Below are positions 24,539 through 33,857 of a stretch of 64,000 bases of DNA, piece after piece (the first letter of the stretch is position 1; every line of letters begins with the position of its first letter). A program made the position numbers and the translations under genes. The notes below the pieces were generated by a model, which saw nothing but the letters and a program-made list of their open reading frames with translations, was not told where the DNA came from and ran no database searches. The stretch lies in NCBI RefSeq assembly GCF_000423185.1, contig NZ_AUHM01000030.1, positions 47,511 through 111,510 of the forward strand, in the 5' to 3' direction. Origin of the DNA: Inquilinus limosus DSM 16000. Its GTDB lineage: Bacteria; Pseudomonadota; Alphaproteobacteria; DSM-16000; Inquilinaceae.

Positions 24539-26206
24539 ATGCCCCGCACCGCTGCCCGCGCCCTGGTCGACACCCTGCGCCTGAACGGCGTCGACACCAT
24601 CTTCTGCGTGCCGGGCGAGAGCTATCTGGCCGTGCTCGACGCGCTGCACGACGTGCCGGAGATCAAGCTGGTGGTCTGCCGCCAGGAAGGCGGCGCCGCC
24701 TACATGGCCGACGCCTATGCCAAGGCCACCGGCAAGCCCGGCATCTGCTTCGTCACCCGCGGCCCAGGCATCACCAACGCCTCGGTCGGCATCCATGTGG
24801 CGCAGCAGGATTCGTCGCCGGTGATCGTGTTCATGGGCCAGGTCGGCCGCGACATGTTCGAGCGCGAGGCCTTCCAGGAGGTCGATGTCCGCAAGGTCTT
24901 CGGCTCGATGACCAAATGGGCGGCGCAGATCGACGACCCCGACCGGGTGCCGGAATTCGTCTCCCGCGCCTTCTATACCGCCACCTCCGGCCGTCCCGGC
25001 CCGGTGGTGCTGGCGCTGCCGGAGGACATGCTGGTCGAGGAGACCGGGGCGCCGGATGTCCGCCCCGCCGCCCCGGCCGACACCGGCATCGGCGCCGAGG
25101 CCCTGGCGCAGCTGCGCGACCTGCTGGCCGAGGCCAGGCGGCCGCTGCTGCTGATCGGCGGCGGCGGATGGAGCGCCCAGGCCCGCGCCGATATCCAGGC
25201 CTTCGCCGAGGCGTGGGAGGTGCCGCTGACCGTCTCCTTCCGCTGCCAGGACTATGTCGACAACGACCATACCCACTATGTCGGCGATGTCGGCATCGGC
25301 CCGAACCCGAAGCTGGCCGAGCGGGTGAAGACCACCGACCTGCTGATCGTGCTGGGCGCCCGGCTGGGCGAGATGACCACCAGCGGCTACACCCTGCTGG
25401 AGGTGCCGGTGCCGGCGCAGCGGCTGGTGCACATCCATGCCGGGGCGGAGGAGCTGGGGCGGGTCTATCAGCCGGAGCTCGCGATCAACGCCGGCTCCGC
25501 TGCCGTCGCGAAGGCGCTGGCCGGGCTGACCCCGGCCGGCGACATCCAGGCGCGGCGCGACTGGGTGCGCGCCGCCCGCGCCGACTACGAGGCCTGGCAG
25601 CAGCCGGTGGTCTCGCCCGGCCAGGTGCAGATGTCCGAGATCGTGCGCTGGCTGGTCGGCCGGCTGCCGGCCGATGCCGTGATCTGCAACGGCGCCGGCA
25701 ACTACGCCACTTGGTTCCACCGCTTCTACCGCTACCGCGGCTGGCGCAGCCAGCTGGCGCCGACCAACGGGTCGATGGGCTACGGCGTGCCGGCGGCGGT
25801 CGCCGCCAAGCTGACGCATCCCGAGCGGGTGGTGATCGCCGCCGCCGGCGACGGCTGCTTCCTGATGAACGGGCAGGAGCTGGCGACCGCGGTGCAGTAC
25901 GGCGCCGCCGTGGTGTTCCTGGTGATCGACAACGGCATGTACGGCACCATCCGCATGCATCAGGAGCGGGAATACCCCGCCCGGATCAGCGGCACCGGGC
26001 TGCAGAACCCGGACTTCGCCCGGCTGGCCGAGGCCTATGGCGCCCATGCCGAGACGGTGGATCGGACCGAGGACTTCGCGCCGGCCTTCGAACGCGCGGT
26101 CGCCTCCGGCCGCCCGGCGCTGATCTGGATCAAGCTGGACCCCGAGGCGATCACCCCGCGCGCCAGCCTGAGCCAGATCCGCGCCGCGGCGCAGCAGAAG
26201 GGTTAG
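24539..26206 (+). CDS. Thiamine-diphosphate enzyme, acetolactate synthase-like
   Basis: ThDP-dependent enzyme of 555 residues with three domains: an N-terminal pyrimidine-binding domain with catalytic Glu50 (CRQEGGAAYMADAYA), a central domain (about 195-330), and a C-terminal diphosphate-binding domain. The last carries GDGCFLMNGQEL (about 437) and the paired Asn in VIDNGMYG (about 465). It resembles acetolactate synthase large subunits and related decarboxylases. No regulatory small subunit gene is adjacent, which favours a catabolic or specialised ThDP enzyme over the biosynthetic synthase. The convergent azlD gene overlaps its stop by 4 bp. Confidence 0.88.
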   Translation: MPRTAARALVDTLRLNGVDTIFCVPGESYLAVLDALHDVPEIKLVVCRQEGGAAYMADAYAKATGKPGICFVTRGPGITNASVGIHVAQQDSSPVIVFMGQVGRDMFEREAFQEVDVRKVFGSMTKWAAQIDDPDRVPEFVSRAFYTATSGRPGPVVLALPEDMLVEETGAPDVRPAAPADTGIGAEALAQLRDLLAEARRPLLLIGGGGWSAQARADIQAFAEAWEVPLTVSFRCQDYVDNDHTHYVGDVGIGPNPKLAERVKTTDLLIVLGARLGEMTTSGYTLLEVPVPAQRLVHIHAGAEELGRVYQPELAINAGSAAVAKALAGLTPAGDIQARRDWVRAARADYEAWQQPVVSPGQVQMSEIVRWLVGRLPADAVICNGAGNYATWFHRFYRYRGWRSQLAPTNGSMGYGVPAAVAAKLTHPERVVIAAAGDGCFLMNGQELATAVQYGAAVVFLVIDNGMYGTIRMHQEREYPARISGTGLQNPDFARLAEAYGAHAETVDRTEDFAPAFERAVASGRPALIWIKLDPEAITPRASLSQIRAAAQQKG

Positions 26207-26532
26207 GCCCAGCCCGCCATCAGCATCAGCGACCCGGCGCCGGCGCTGACGCCGAGCAGCACGTTGCGCCGGAACAGCAGGAACACGGCGAGGCCGAGCG
26301 CGGTGGCGCCGGCCCGCTCCGCCATCGAAGTCGCGGCCAGCGGCCCGGCCGGCAGCAGGATCATGCGCGCGATCAGCCCGGCCAGGATGGCGTAGGCGAC
26401 GCAGCCGACCCAGTCGAGCAGCGCCCCACCTTCCCGCACCCGGCCGGCGAGATAGACGCCGAACGCCCGCCAGACATAGGTGGCGAGCGCGGCGCCGAGC
26501 AGCATCAGCCAGGGCAGCGCCGCATCACCCAT
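26203..26532 (-). CDS. azlD: AzlD-like branched-chain amino acid exporter subunit
   Basis: Membrane protein of 109 residues with three to four hydrophobic helices, matching AzlD-family size. It partners AzlC (LIV-E family) in exporting branched-chain amino acids or analogues. The start overlaps the azlC end by 8 bp, so the two are translationally coupled. It ends inside the convergent ThDP-enzyme gene. Confidence 0.88.
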   Translation of the reverse strand: MGDAALPWLMLLGAALATYVWRAFGVYLAGRVREGGALLDWVGCVAYAILAGLIARMILLPAGPLAATSMAERAGATALGLAVFLLFRRNVLLGVSAGAGSLMLMAGWA

Positions 26533-27256
26533 GGCGGCGGCGCCATGCGCGATCGGCGAAGAAGGCGGCCGAACCGGCGATCAGCCCCGTCGCCAGCAGC
26601 CCCCATTCCGGGTCGAGCTGATAGAGAAGCGGCCCCAGCGCCGCGCCCAGCACCATGGCTCCGAGCCGCGCCCGGTTCCTGAGATCCGCGGTCAGCACCA
26701 GGATGAAATAGAGCGGGTTGAGGAAGACGAGGCCCAGCGAAACCGAGGCCGGAACCGCCGTCACCAGATGGTAGCCGACCGCGGTCCAGCCGATGCAGGA
26801 CGCCCACAAGGTGCCGGCGAAGCCGACGAAATAGGGCAGCCTCTGCTCCGGCGGCAGGGTCGGGCAGACCCGCATCCCCTGCACCCAGCCGGTGACGGCG
26901 ACGAGATGGGCGGCGGCATAGTCCCACCAGCGCGGCCGCCCCGGCACGCGCAGCCCGGGCAGCAGCACCAGCGTCATCGGCAGCAGCCGGACATTGACCA
27001 GCGCCACCGCCGCGACCAGCGCCAGCAGCGAGGCGCCGACCGCATAGGCCTCGATCATCACCATCTGGCCCGGCAGCGCCCAGCCGGTCAAAGTCGAGAG
27101 CAGCCCGACCGAGAGGTCGAGCCCGCTGGCCCGCACCAGCGAGCCGAAGCCGACATAGGAGGCGCCGAGCACCAGCAGCGGTGCGCCCAGGATGTCCCTC
27201 GCCCCGCCGCGGAAGGCGGCACGGGGCGAGGCATAGGCGCGGATCGGGTCGGGCAT
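26525..27256 (-). CDS. azlC: AzlC-family branched-chain amino acid exporter
   Basis: Membrane protein of 243 residues. It begins with RAAFRGGARDILGAPLLVLGASYVGFGSLV in the family position and has about seven helices, with the conserved VNVRLLPMTLVLLP stretch near residue 90. With AzlD it forms the LIV-E exporter. The LysR gene ends 80 bp upstream on the same strand, so the three genes may share a transcript. The start at 27256 was chosen because upstream sequence belongs to the LysR frame shadow. Confidence 0.88.
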   Translation of the reverse strand: MPDPIRAYASPRAAFRGGARDILGAPLLVLGASYVGFGSLVRASGLDLSVGLLSTLTGWALPGQMVMIEAYAVGASLLALVAAVALVNVRLLPMTLVLLPGLRVPGRPRWWDYAAAHLVAVTGWVQGMRVCPTLPPEQRLPYFVGFAGTLWASCIGWTAVGYHLVTAVPASVSLGLVFLNPLYFILVLTADLRNRARLGAMVLGAALGPLLYQLDPEWGLLATGLIAGSAAFFADRAWRRRHG

Positions 27257-27336
27257 GGACTCGCTTTTAGGACGGCGATCGCATCCGCCGGCATGCCGAT
27301 CCGGCATGGAGGATCTGCGGCGCGGCGCCCGACCGC

Positions 27337-28218
27337 CTAGCCGAGATTCAGCATGCCGAGGAACGCCTCGACCGCCTTGCTGCGGTAGTGGTCCGGATGC
27401 CGCAGCACCCGGAAGCGGCGGGCCGGGAACGGCGGGTCGAGCCGGCGCAGCGTGCCGAAGCGCAGCCCCGACTCCACCGCCAGGCTGGACAGCACCCCGG
27501 CCCCGGCCCCGGCCTCGATCGCCGCCCGCACCGCCTCGTTGCTGGCCAGCTCGAGCGCCACGGACAGCGAAGCGGGGTCGACGCCGAGCCGTTCGAGCGC
27601 CGACTCGAACACCTGGCGGGTGCCGGAGCCGCGCTCGCGCAGCACCCAGGCGCTGTCGGCGAAGCGGGCCGGCGCGACCACCGCTTCCCCGGCCCAGGGA
27701 TGACCGCTTCCGACCACCAGCACCAGCCGGTCGCCCGGCACGCTGGCATGTTCGAACCCGGCCAGGTCGAGGTCGCCCTCGACGAAGCCGAGATCGGCCC
27801 GCCCCTCGCGCACCGCCTCCGCCACCTGGGCGGTGTTGCCGATGGTGAGGTCGAGCCGCAGCCCGGGATGCGCCGCCCGGAACCGGTGCATCAAGGATGG
27901 CAGCCAGTAGTTGCCGATGGTCTGGCTGGCGTGCAGCGCCAGGACGCCGCGGCGCAGCCCGGACAGGTCGTCGAGCGCGCGCTCGGCCAGGGCGGCGCGG
28001 GCCAGCACCGCCCGCGCCTCCGGCAGGAAGGCGGCGCCGGCATCGGTCAGGGCGATGCCGCGGCCGACGCGGTGGAACAGCTTGGTGGCGTGGCGTGCCT
28101 CCAGCGCCTGGATCGCGGCGCTGGCGGCGGACTGGGTCAGGTTCAGCGCCTGCGCCGCACGGGTGACGTGCAGATGCTCGGCGACGGCGACGAAGATCCG
28201 GAGCTGCTCCAGGGTCAT
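27337..28218 (-). CDS. LysR-family transcriptional regulator (azlCD-linked)
   Basis: LysR-type regulator of 293 residues resembling the CysL/CbbR branch: the helix-turn-helix TRAAQALNLTQSAASAAI lies near 19-36 and the effector domain begins at about 90 (GVLALHASQTIGNYWLPS, which is diagnostic of this branch). It precedes azlCD on the same strand, unlike the divergent layout of the other regulators here, and probably controls that exporter in response to an amino acid. The ATG at 28218 gives the canonical MTLEQLRIFVAVAE. Confidence 0.9.
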   Translation of the reverse strand: MTLEQLRIFVAVAEHLHVTRAAQALNLTQSAASAAIQALEARHATKLFHRVGRGIALTDAGAAFLPEARAVLARAALAERALDDLSGLRRGVLALHASQTIGNYWLPSLMHRFRAAHPGLRLDLTIGNTAQVAEAVREGRADLGFVEGDLDLAGFEHASVPGDRLVLVVGSGHPWAGEAVVAPARFADSAWVLRERGSGTRQVFESALERLGVDPASLSVALELASNEAVRAAIEAGAGAGVLSSLAVESGLRFGTLRRLDPPFPARRFRVLRHPDHYRSKAVEAFLGMLNLG

Positions 28219-28873
28219 GCGCCGACCCTAGCGCAGCCGAACGGCCGATCAGAAGCACAGCTTGTTCAGGTCGAGGCCGGCGGCGACACGGGCGGCGACG
28301 GGCAGGCCGGAACCGAATCTCGAGGGCGGCGCGAATCGGAGACCGGCGCCCCGGAGTGGTGGCGAGTGTCGTCGCCCCGCCCGTGGGACCTTCGGGCCGC
28401 CGAACCGATCGAGCAGGCGACTTATTCCGATCGAATCGATAGGCACCGCCGATCGTACGGCCCCATATCTCGTGCTTAAGGCGAGTTGGCCGAAAAGCCG
28501 CATCGCCTTTCTGGCGAAGTGGGCATACCCTGTTACGACTGATCCGACGATCCGGTCCGGTGGCAGGCTAAGCCAAGATCCCGATCAACGGGGCAACGGG
28601 CCGACAGAAAATTCAAAGCAGTAGTATTATCGCCCAGTTTCAGCCCTATATTGATATCCAGAGCGAGCGGTGGAGAAGGGGTAGTGCCAGATATTACACC
28701 TCACCGGATCCCGAACTGCCCAGACCCTGTTGGGTCTGTGGGCAAGGGCGGTGAGGCTGCACCTCGTCGGCCACCTGATTCTCGCCGCAAACCCCGGCAC
28801 ATCATGCGCCGAGGCAGACGCCCAGAAGCTGCAGACGGTGAGTTTCGATCCTCGAACCTCTAGGCGGGTGGCA
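28219..28873. other. 655-bp intergenic region upstream of prkA
   Basis: No convincing gene. Short open frames (up to about 120 codons) are Arg/Pro/Ser-rich and lack ribosome sites. The last 300 bp is AT-richer than the flanks and presumably holds the prkA promoter(s), including a structured segment at 28699-28756. The length suggests a long 5' leader or an unannotated small RNA. Confidence 0.6.
28699..28756 (+). promoter_or_regulatory. Two-part hairpin in the prkA leader
   Basis: The outer stem is CCTCACC/GGTGAGG (7 bp, perfect). The inner stem is TGCCC-AGACCC, loop TGTT, GGGTCT-GT-GGGCA (11 bp with a 2-base bulge). It lies 118 bases before the prkA ATG. There is no U-tract, so it is a leader structure rather than a terminator. 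Confidence 0.55.
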
Positions 28874-30820
28874 ATGGCATCGACCGACGACCTCTTCACC
28901 AGCTATGCGAAGTCCTACGAGGCCCGCCGCGCGGCGGAGATGTCGCTCGAAGAATACCTGAAGGGCTGTCGCAGCGATCCGATGATGTATGCGAGCGCGC
29001 CCGAACGGCTGCTCGCCGCCATCGGCGAGCCGGAGATCGTGGACACGGCCCGCGACCCGCGGCTCGGCCGGATCTTCATGAACCGGACCATCCGGGTCTA
29101 CCCGGCCTTCTCCGAGTTCTACGGCATGGAGGAGACGATCGAGCGGATCGTCAGCTTCCTGCTGCACGCGGCCCAGGGGCTGGAGGAGCGCAAGCAGATC
29201 CTCTACCTGCTCGGCCCGGTCGGGGGCGGCAAGTCGTCGCTGGCGGAGCGCCTGAAGGCGCTGATGGAGGTGAACCCGATCTACGTGCTGAAGGCGGGCG
29301 ACCAGCTGAGCCCGATCTTCGAAAGCCCGCTGGGCCTGTTCAACCCCGACACCATGGGCGCCGAGCTCGAGGACCGCTACGGCATCCCGCGCCGGCGCCT
29401 GACCGGGCTGGTCAGCCCCTGGTGCGTGAAGCGCCTGGACGAGTTCGGCGGCGACATCTCGCGCTTCAAGGTGGTGCGGCTGCAGCCGTCCCGGCTGCGC
29501 CAGATCGCCATCGCCAAGACCGAGCCGGGCGACGAGAACAACCAGGACATCTCCTCGCTGGTCGGCAAGGTGGACATCCGCAGCCTGGAGACGCTGCCGC
29601 AGCACGACCCGGACGCCTACAGCTATTCCGGCGGCCTGAACCGGGCCAATCAGGGCCTGCTCGAATTCGTCGAGATGTTCAAGGCGCCGATCAAGATGCT
29701 GCACCCGCTGCTGACGGCGACGCAGGAGGGCAACTATGTCGGCACCGAGAACATCGGCGCCCTGCCCTTCACCGGCATCATCATGGCGCATTCGAACGAG
29801 GCCGAGTGGCAGGGCTTCAAGAACAACAAGAACAACGAGGCCTTCATCGACCGGATCTATGTGATCAAGGTGCCCTACTGCCTGAGGGTGACCGAGGAGC
29901 AGAAGATCTACGACAAGCTGATCCGCGGCTCGAAGCTGGCCGACGCGCCCTGCGCTCCCGGCACGCTGGAGATGCTGGCCCGCTTCTCGGTTCTGTCCCG
30001 CCTGCGCGAGCACGAAAACTCCAACCTCTACTCCAAGATGCGGGTCTATGACGGCGAGAGCCTGCGCGAGGTCGACCCCCGCGCCCGCAGCCTGCAGGAG
30101 TACAAGGACGCCGCCGGGGTCGACGAGGGCATGGACGGCGTCTCGACCCGCTTCGCCTTCAAGGCGCTGGCCGCGACCTTCAACCACGACACCAACGAGG
30201 TCGCCGCCGACCCGGTGCACCTGATGTATGTGGTCGAGCAGATGGTGCGGCGCGAACAGCTGCCGGCCGAGACCGAGAAGCGCTACCTGGAGTTCCTGAA
30301 GGCCGAGCTGGCGCCGCGCTACGCCGAGTTCATCGGCCACGAGATCCAGAAGGCCTATCTGGAATCGTATCACGACTACGGCCAGAACCTGTTCGACCGC
30401 TATGTCGACTATGCCGACGCCTGGATCGAGGATCAGGACTTCAAGGACCCGGACACCGGCCAGCTGTTGAACCGCGATCTCCTGAACCAGGAGCTGACCA
30501 AGATCGAGAAGCCGGCCGGCATCGCCAACCCGAAGGATTTCCGCAACGAGGTGGTCAAGTTCGCGTTGCGGTCCCGCGCCGCGAACGAGGGCCGGAACCC
30601 GAGCTGGACCAGCTACGAGAAGATCCGCGACGTGATCGAGCGGCGGATGTTCAGCCAGGTCGAGGAGCTGCTCCCGGTGATCAGCTTCGGCTCGAAGAAG
30701 GACGGCGAGACCGAGAAGAAGCACGAGGAGTTCGTCCAGCGCATGGTCGCCCGCGGCTACACCGAGCGGCAGGTCCGGCGCCTGGTCGAATGGTACATGC
30801 GGGTGAAGCAAGCAGGCTGA
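28874..30820 (+). CDS. prkA: PrkA-family serine protein kinase/AAA ATPase
   Basis: Protein of 648 residues, the usual PrkA/YeaG length. The Walker A motif GPVGGGKSS is at 114-122, followed by an AAA-type core and the C-terminal PrkA domain (about 400-648). E. coli YeaG is an Hank's-type-unrelated kinase induced under nitrogen starvation and stationary phase; B. subtilis PrkA has also been reported to have ATP-dependent protease activity. MASTDDLF at 28874 is preceded by GGCGGGTGG and matches family N-termini. It heads the conserved prkA-yeaH-spoVR module, so it likely acts with the two following proteins in stress or starvation. Confidence 0.93.
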   Translation: MASTDDLFTSYAKSYEARRAAEMSLEEYLKGCRSDPMMYASAPERLLAAIGEPEIVDTARDPRLGRIFMNRTIRVYPAFSEFYGMEETIERIVSFLLHAAQGLEERKQILYLLGPVGGGKSSLAERLKALMEVNPIYVLKAGDQLSPIFESPLGLFNPDTMGAELEDRYGIPRRRLTGLVSPWCVKRLDEFGGDISRFKVVRLQPSRLRQIAIAKTEPGDENNQDISSLVGKVDIRSLETLPQHDPDAYSYSGGLNRANQGLLEFVEMFKAPIKMLHPLLTATQEGNYVGTENIGALPFTGIIMAHSNEAEWQGFKNNKNNEAFIDRIYVIKVPYCLRVTEEQKIYDKLIRGSKLADAPCAPGTLEMLARFSVLSRLREHENSNLYSKMRVYDGESLREVDPRARSLQEYKDAAGVDEGMDGVSTRFAFKALAATFNHDTNEVAADPVHLMYVVEQMVRREQLPAETEKRYLEFLKAELAPRYAEFIGHEIQKAYLESYHDYGQNLFDRYVDYADAWIEDQDFKDPDTGQLLNRDLLNQELTKIEKPAGIANPKDFRNEVVKFALRSRAANEGRNPSWTSYEKIRDVIERRMFSQVEELLPVISFGSKKDGETEKKHEEFVQRMVARGYTERQVRRLVEWYMRVKQAG

Positions 30821-30993
30821 GAGGTCTTTTCGGACATGCGCTGGCGTGAGTCGACTGGCGGTGGTTTCGAGAACCGGAGCGCGGCGGGCCTGGACGGCCG
30901 CGAGCACCGGAAGCGGAGAAACCGCCGTCGGCCGGCCACGCCAGCCGCGTTTCCAGGAGGCCCTTGAGGACGGAGGTCGGAAGCGACGCAACG

Positions 30994-32307
30994 ATGTCCA
31001 TGCACATCATCGACCGGCGGCTCAATCCGGGCGGCAAGAGCCTCGTCAACCGCCAGCGTTTCCTGCGCCGGGCCAAGGCCCTGGTGCAGCGGGCGGTCCG
31101 GGACAGTTCGCGCGAGCGCAGCATCAAGGATCTCGAGCAGGGCGGTGAGGTCTCGATCCCGGTCACCGGGGTGAACGAGCCCCGGCTGCACCGCTCGGTC
31201 TCCGGCGGCATCCGCGACCACGTGCTGCCGGGCAACAAGGAGTTCGTTGAGGGCGACACCATTCCGCGGCCGAAGCGCGGCGGCGGGGGCGGCGGCACCG
31301 AAGGCGCGCCCGACGGTGACGGCCAGGACGAGTTCCGCTTCGTCCTGTCGCAGGAAGAGTATCTGGAGCTGTTCCTCGACGATCTGGAGCTGCCCGACCT
31401 GGCCAAGCGCAAGCTGGTCGCGGCCGAGAGCGTGGGCTGGCGGCGGGCCGGCTATTCCACCAGCGGACCGCCGGCGAGCCTGGCGGTGACCCGCACGATG
31501 CAGAAGGCGATGTCGCGCCGGATCGCGCTGCGCCGCCCGAAATCCGGCGAGATCAAGGACGTCGAGGCCGAGATCGCGGCGCTGGAGGGCGACGAGGACG
31601 CCGACCAGGAGAAGATCGATCAGCTGCAGGAGCGGCTGGACCACCTGCTGACGCGCAGCCGGCGCATCCCCTATATCGACCCGGTCGACCTGCGCTACCG
31701 CCGGCTGGAGGCGACGCCGAAGCCGGTGGCCCAGGCGGTGATGTTCTGCCTGATGGACGTCTCCGGCTCGATGACCGAGCACATGAAGGACCTGGCGAAG
31801 CGCTTTTTCGCCCTGCTCCACCTGTTCCTCAAGCGCCGCTACAAGCATGTCGAGATCGTCTTCATCCGCCACACCCACCAGGCCGAGGAGGTGGACGAGG
31901 ACACGTTCTTCTATTCGACCGAGAGCGGCGGCACGGTGGTCTCCACCGCGCTGGAGATGATGGCGTCGATCGTCGCCCAGCGCTACCGGCCGGAGGACTG
32001 GAACATCTACGCGGCCCAGGCCTCGGACGGCGACAACCTGTCGAGCGACAGCGCCAAGTCGGCGGCGCTGCTGAGCGACGAGATCCTGCCGCTGTGCCAG
32101 TACTTCGCCTATCTCGAGGTCGGCCGAGACGAGGACCCGATGTCCTCCGGCGTGGTGCCGCGGCAGACCGATCTCTGGCAGACCTATGACCGGGTGCGGA
32201 AGGCCGATGCCCCCTTCGCCATGCGCAAGGTCTGGCACCGCCGCGACATCTATCCGGTGTTCCGCGAGCTGTTCCAGCGTCGGGACGTCGGCGTGGGGGC
32301 CGAATGA
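30994..32307 (+). CDS. yeaH: YeaH/YhbH (DUF444) protein with VWA domain
   Basis: Protein of 437 residues. The N-terminal HIIDRRLNPGGKSLVNRQRF is diagnostic of YeaH. A Gly-rich linker (about 90-105) precedes a coiled-coil-like acidic segment (EAEIAALEGDEDADQEK). The von Willebrand A-like domain carries the metal-ion-dependent adhesion motif DVSGSM (255-260). It works with PrkA in a still undefined starvation/stress pathway. GGAGG lies about 20 bases before the ATG. A second ATG six bases later is possible. The end overlaps the spoVR start by 4 bp (ATGA). Confidence 0.92.
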   Translation: MSMHIIDRRLNPGGKSLVNRQRFLRRAKALVQRAVRDSSRERSIKDLEQGGEVSIPVTGVNEPRLHRSVSGGIRDHVLPGNKEFVEGDTIPRPKRGGGGGGTEGAPDGDGQDEFRFVLSQEEYLELFLDDLELPDLAKRKLVAAESVGWRRAGYSTSGPPASLAVTRTMQKAMSRRIALRRPKSGEIKDVEAEIAALEGDEDADQEKIDQLQERLDHLLTRSRRIPYIDPVDLRYRRLEATPKPVAQAVMFCLMDVSGSMTEHMKDLAKRFFALLHLFLKRRYKHVEIVFIRHTHQAEEVDEDTFFYSTESGGTVVSTALEMMASIVAQRYRPEDWNIYAAQASDGDNLSSDSAKSAALLSDEILPLCQYFAYLEVGRDEDPMSSGVVPRQTDLWQTYDRVRKADAPFAMRKVWHRRDIYPVFRELFQRRDVGVGAE

Positions 32308-33845
32308 TGGCGGACGACACGCTGCTCTTCCCCGGCACCGACTGGGACTTCGGCACGATCCAGCGGATCTATGACCGGGTCGAGCGGGTCGGCATCCAGG
32401 AGCTGAAGCTCGACACCTATCCCAACCAGATCGAGGTGATCACCGCCGAGCAGATGCTCGACGCCTATTCCTCGATCGGCATGCCGCTGTTCTACAAGCA
32501 CTGGTCCTTCGGCAAGCAGTTCGCCCAGAACGAGGTGCTGTACCGCAAGGGGCTGCGCGGCCTGGCCTATGAGCTGGTGATCAATTCCAGCCCCTGCATC
32601 AGCTACATCATGGAGGAGAACACGGCGACCCTGCAGACGCTGGTGATCGCCCATGCCGCCTTCGGCCACAACACCTTCTTCAAGACCAACTACCTGTTCA
32701 AGCAGTGGACCGACGCCGAGGGCATCCTCGACTATCTCGAATTCGCCAAGGGCTATATCGCGCAATGCGAGGAGCGCTACGGCCAGATGGCGGTCGAGCA
32801 GCTGCTGGACGCGGCCCATGCGCTGATGAGCCACGGCGTCCACCGCTACCCGCGGCCGCGCCGGCCGGACCTGAGGACCGAAGAGCAGCGGGCGAAGGAG
32901 CGGCAGGCCTATCAGGAGCAGGTGTTCAACGACCTGTGGCGCACCCTGCCCAACGCCCCGGCCCGCGCCGCCGGACCGACGCTGAGCGAGGAGCGCCGCC
33001 GCGCCCTGCTGGAGCTGCCGCAGGAGAACATCCTCTATTTCCTGGAGAAGACGGCGCCGCGGCTGCAGCCCTGGCAGCGCGAGATCCTGCGCATCGTCCG
33101 GCTGGTGGCGCAGTACTTCTACCCGCAGTCGCAGACCAAGGTGATGAACGAGGGCTGCGCCTGCTGGGTGCACTACAAGATCATGACCACGCTGCACGAG
33201 CAGGGCGCGCTGAACGACGGCGCTTTCCTGGAGTTCCTGCAGTCGCACACCAACGTCGTGTACCAGCCGGAGTTCAACGAGCCGCATTACAACGGCATCA
33301 ACCCCTACGCCCTCGGCCTCGGCATGATGCAGGACATCGAGCGGATCTGCACCGAGCCGACCGATGAGGATCGCGAGTGGTTCCCGGACATCGCCGGGCG
33401 CGGCGATGCCACCGCGGTGCTGCAGGACGTCTGGGCGAACTACCGCGACGAGAGCTTCGTCTCGCAGTTCCTCAGCCCGCGGCTGATCCGGCAGTGGCGG
33501 ATGTTCCACCTGCTGGACGATTCCGGCCAGCCCGAGCTGCGGGTGGATGCCATCCACGACGAGAGCGGCTACCGCCGGATCCGCCGGACGCTGGCCCGGC
33601 AATACGACGTCGCCTGGATCGACCCGGACATCCAGGTGGTCGATGTCGACCTCGCCGGCGACCGCCGCTTGATCCTGCACCACAGCGTCGTCAACGGCAT
33701 CCTGCTGGCCGAGAACGACACGAGACACGTGCTGCAGCACTTGGCCGACCTCTGGGGCTACGACGTGCTGCTGAAGGAGATCGACCCGGCCAGCAATGCC
33801 GTGCTGAAGGAGCATTCCGCCAGCGCCCGGTCGACGTTCTTCTGA
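32304..33845 (+). CDS. spoVR: SpoVR-family protein
   Basis: Protein of 513 residues in the SpoVR/YcgB family, with family-typical stretches such as MPLFYKHWSFGKQF (about 56-69) and NEGCACWVHYKIMTTLHEQG (about 280-299). B. subtilis SpoVR is needed for the spore cortex, but in Gram-negatives the family accompanies prkA and yeaH and has no agreed activity. The start overlaps the yeaH stop, so translation is coupled. It converges on the MscS gene with a 12-bp gap. Confidence 0.93.
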   Translation: MMADDTLLFPGTDWDFGTIQRIYDRVERVGIQELKLDTYPNQIEVITAEQMLDAYSSIGMPLFYKHWSFGKQFAQNEVLYRKGLRGLAYELVINSSPCISYIMEENTATLQTLVIAHAAFGHNTFFKTNYLFKQWTDAEGILDYLEFAKGYIAQCEERYGQMAVEQLLDAAHALMSHGVHRYPRPRRPDLRTEEQRAKERQAYQEQVFNDLWRTLPNAPARAAGPTLSEERRRALLELPQENILYFLEKTAPRLQPWQREILRIVRLVAQYFYPQSQTKVMNEGCACWVHYKIMTTLHEQGALNDGAFLEFLQSHTNVVYQPEFNEPHYNGINPYALGLGMMQDIERICTEPTDEDREWFPDIAGRGDATAVLQDVWANYRDESFVSQFLSPRLIRQWRMFHLLDDSGQPELRVDAIHDESGYRRIRRTLARQYDVAWIDPDIQVVDVDLAGDRRLILHHSVVNGILLAENDTRHVLQHLADLWGYDVLLKEIDPASNAVLKEHSASARSTFF

Positions 33846-33857
33846 GGCTGGACGCCC

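Noticed and set aside
24539..26206. Calling the ThDP enzyme the biosynthetic acetolactate synthase (ilvB)
   Set aside because: No ilvH-type small subunit or other branched-chain biosynthesis genes adjoin it. The neighbouring azlCD is an exporter and convergent, so the role is left open.
28249..28624. Two overlapping open frames (84 and 120 codons) in the prkA upstream region
   Set aside because: Low-complexity Arg/Pro/Ser composition, no ribosome site and no recognisable motif. The C-terminal AAGLDLNKLCF of one could be a gene remnant, but this is too weak to report.
28840..28862. A TTCGATCCTCGAACC segment resembling a tRNA T-arm
   Set aside because: No acceptor stem, anticodon arm or CCA end can be built around it.
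30821..30993. Possible hairpin in the prkA-yeaH gap (GGTTTC/GAAACC)
   Set aside because: Arms are short and bulged and separated by about 60 bases; could be chance.
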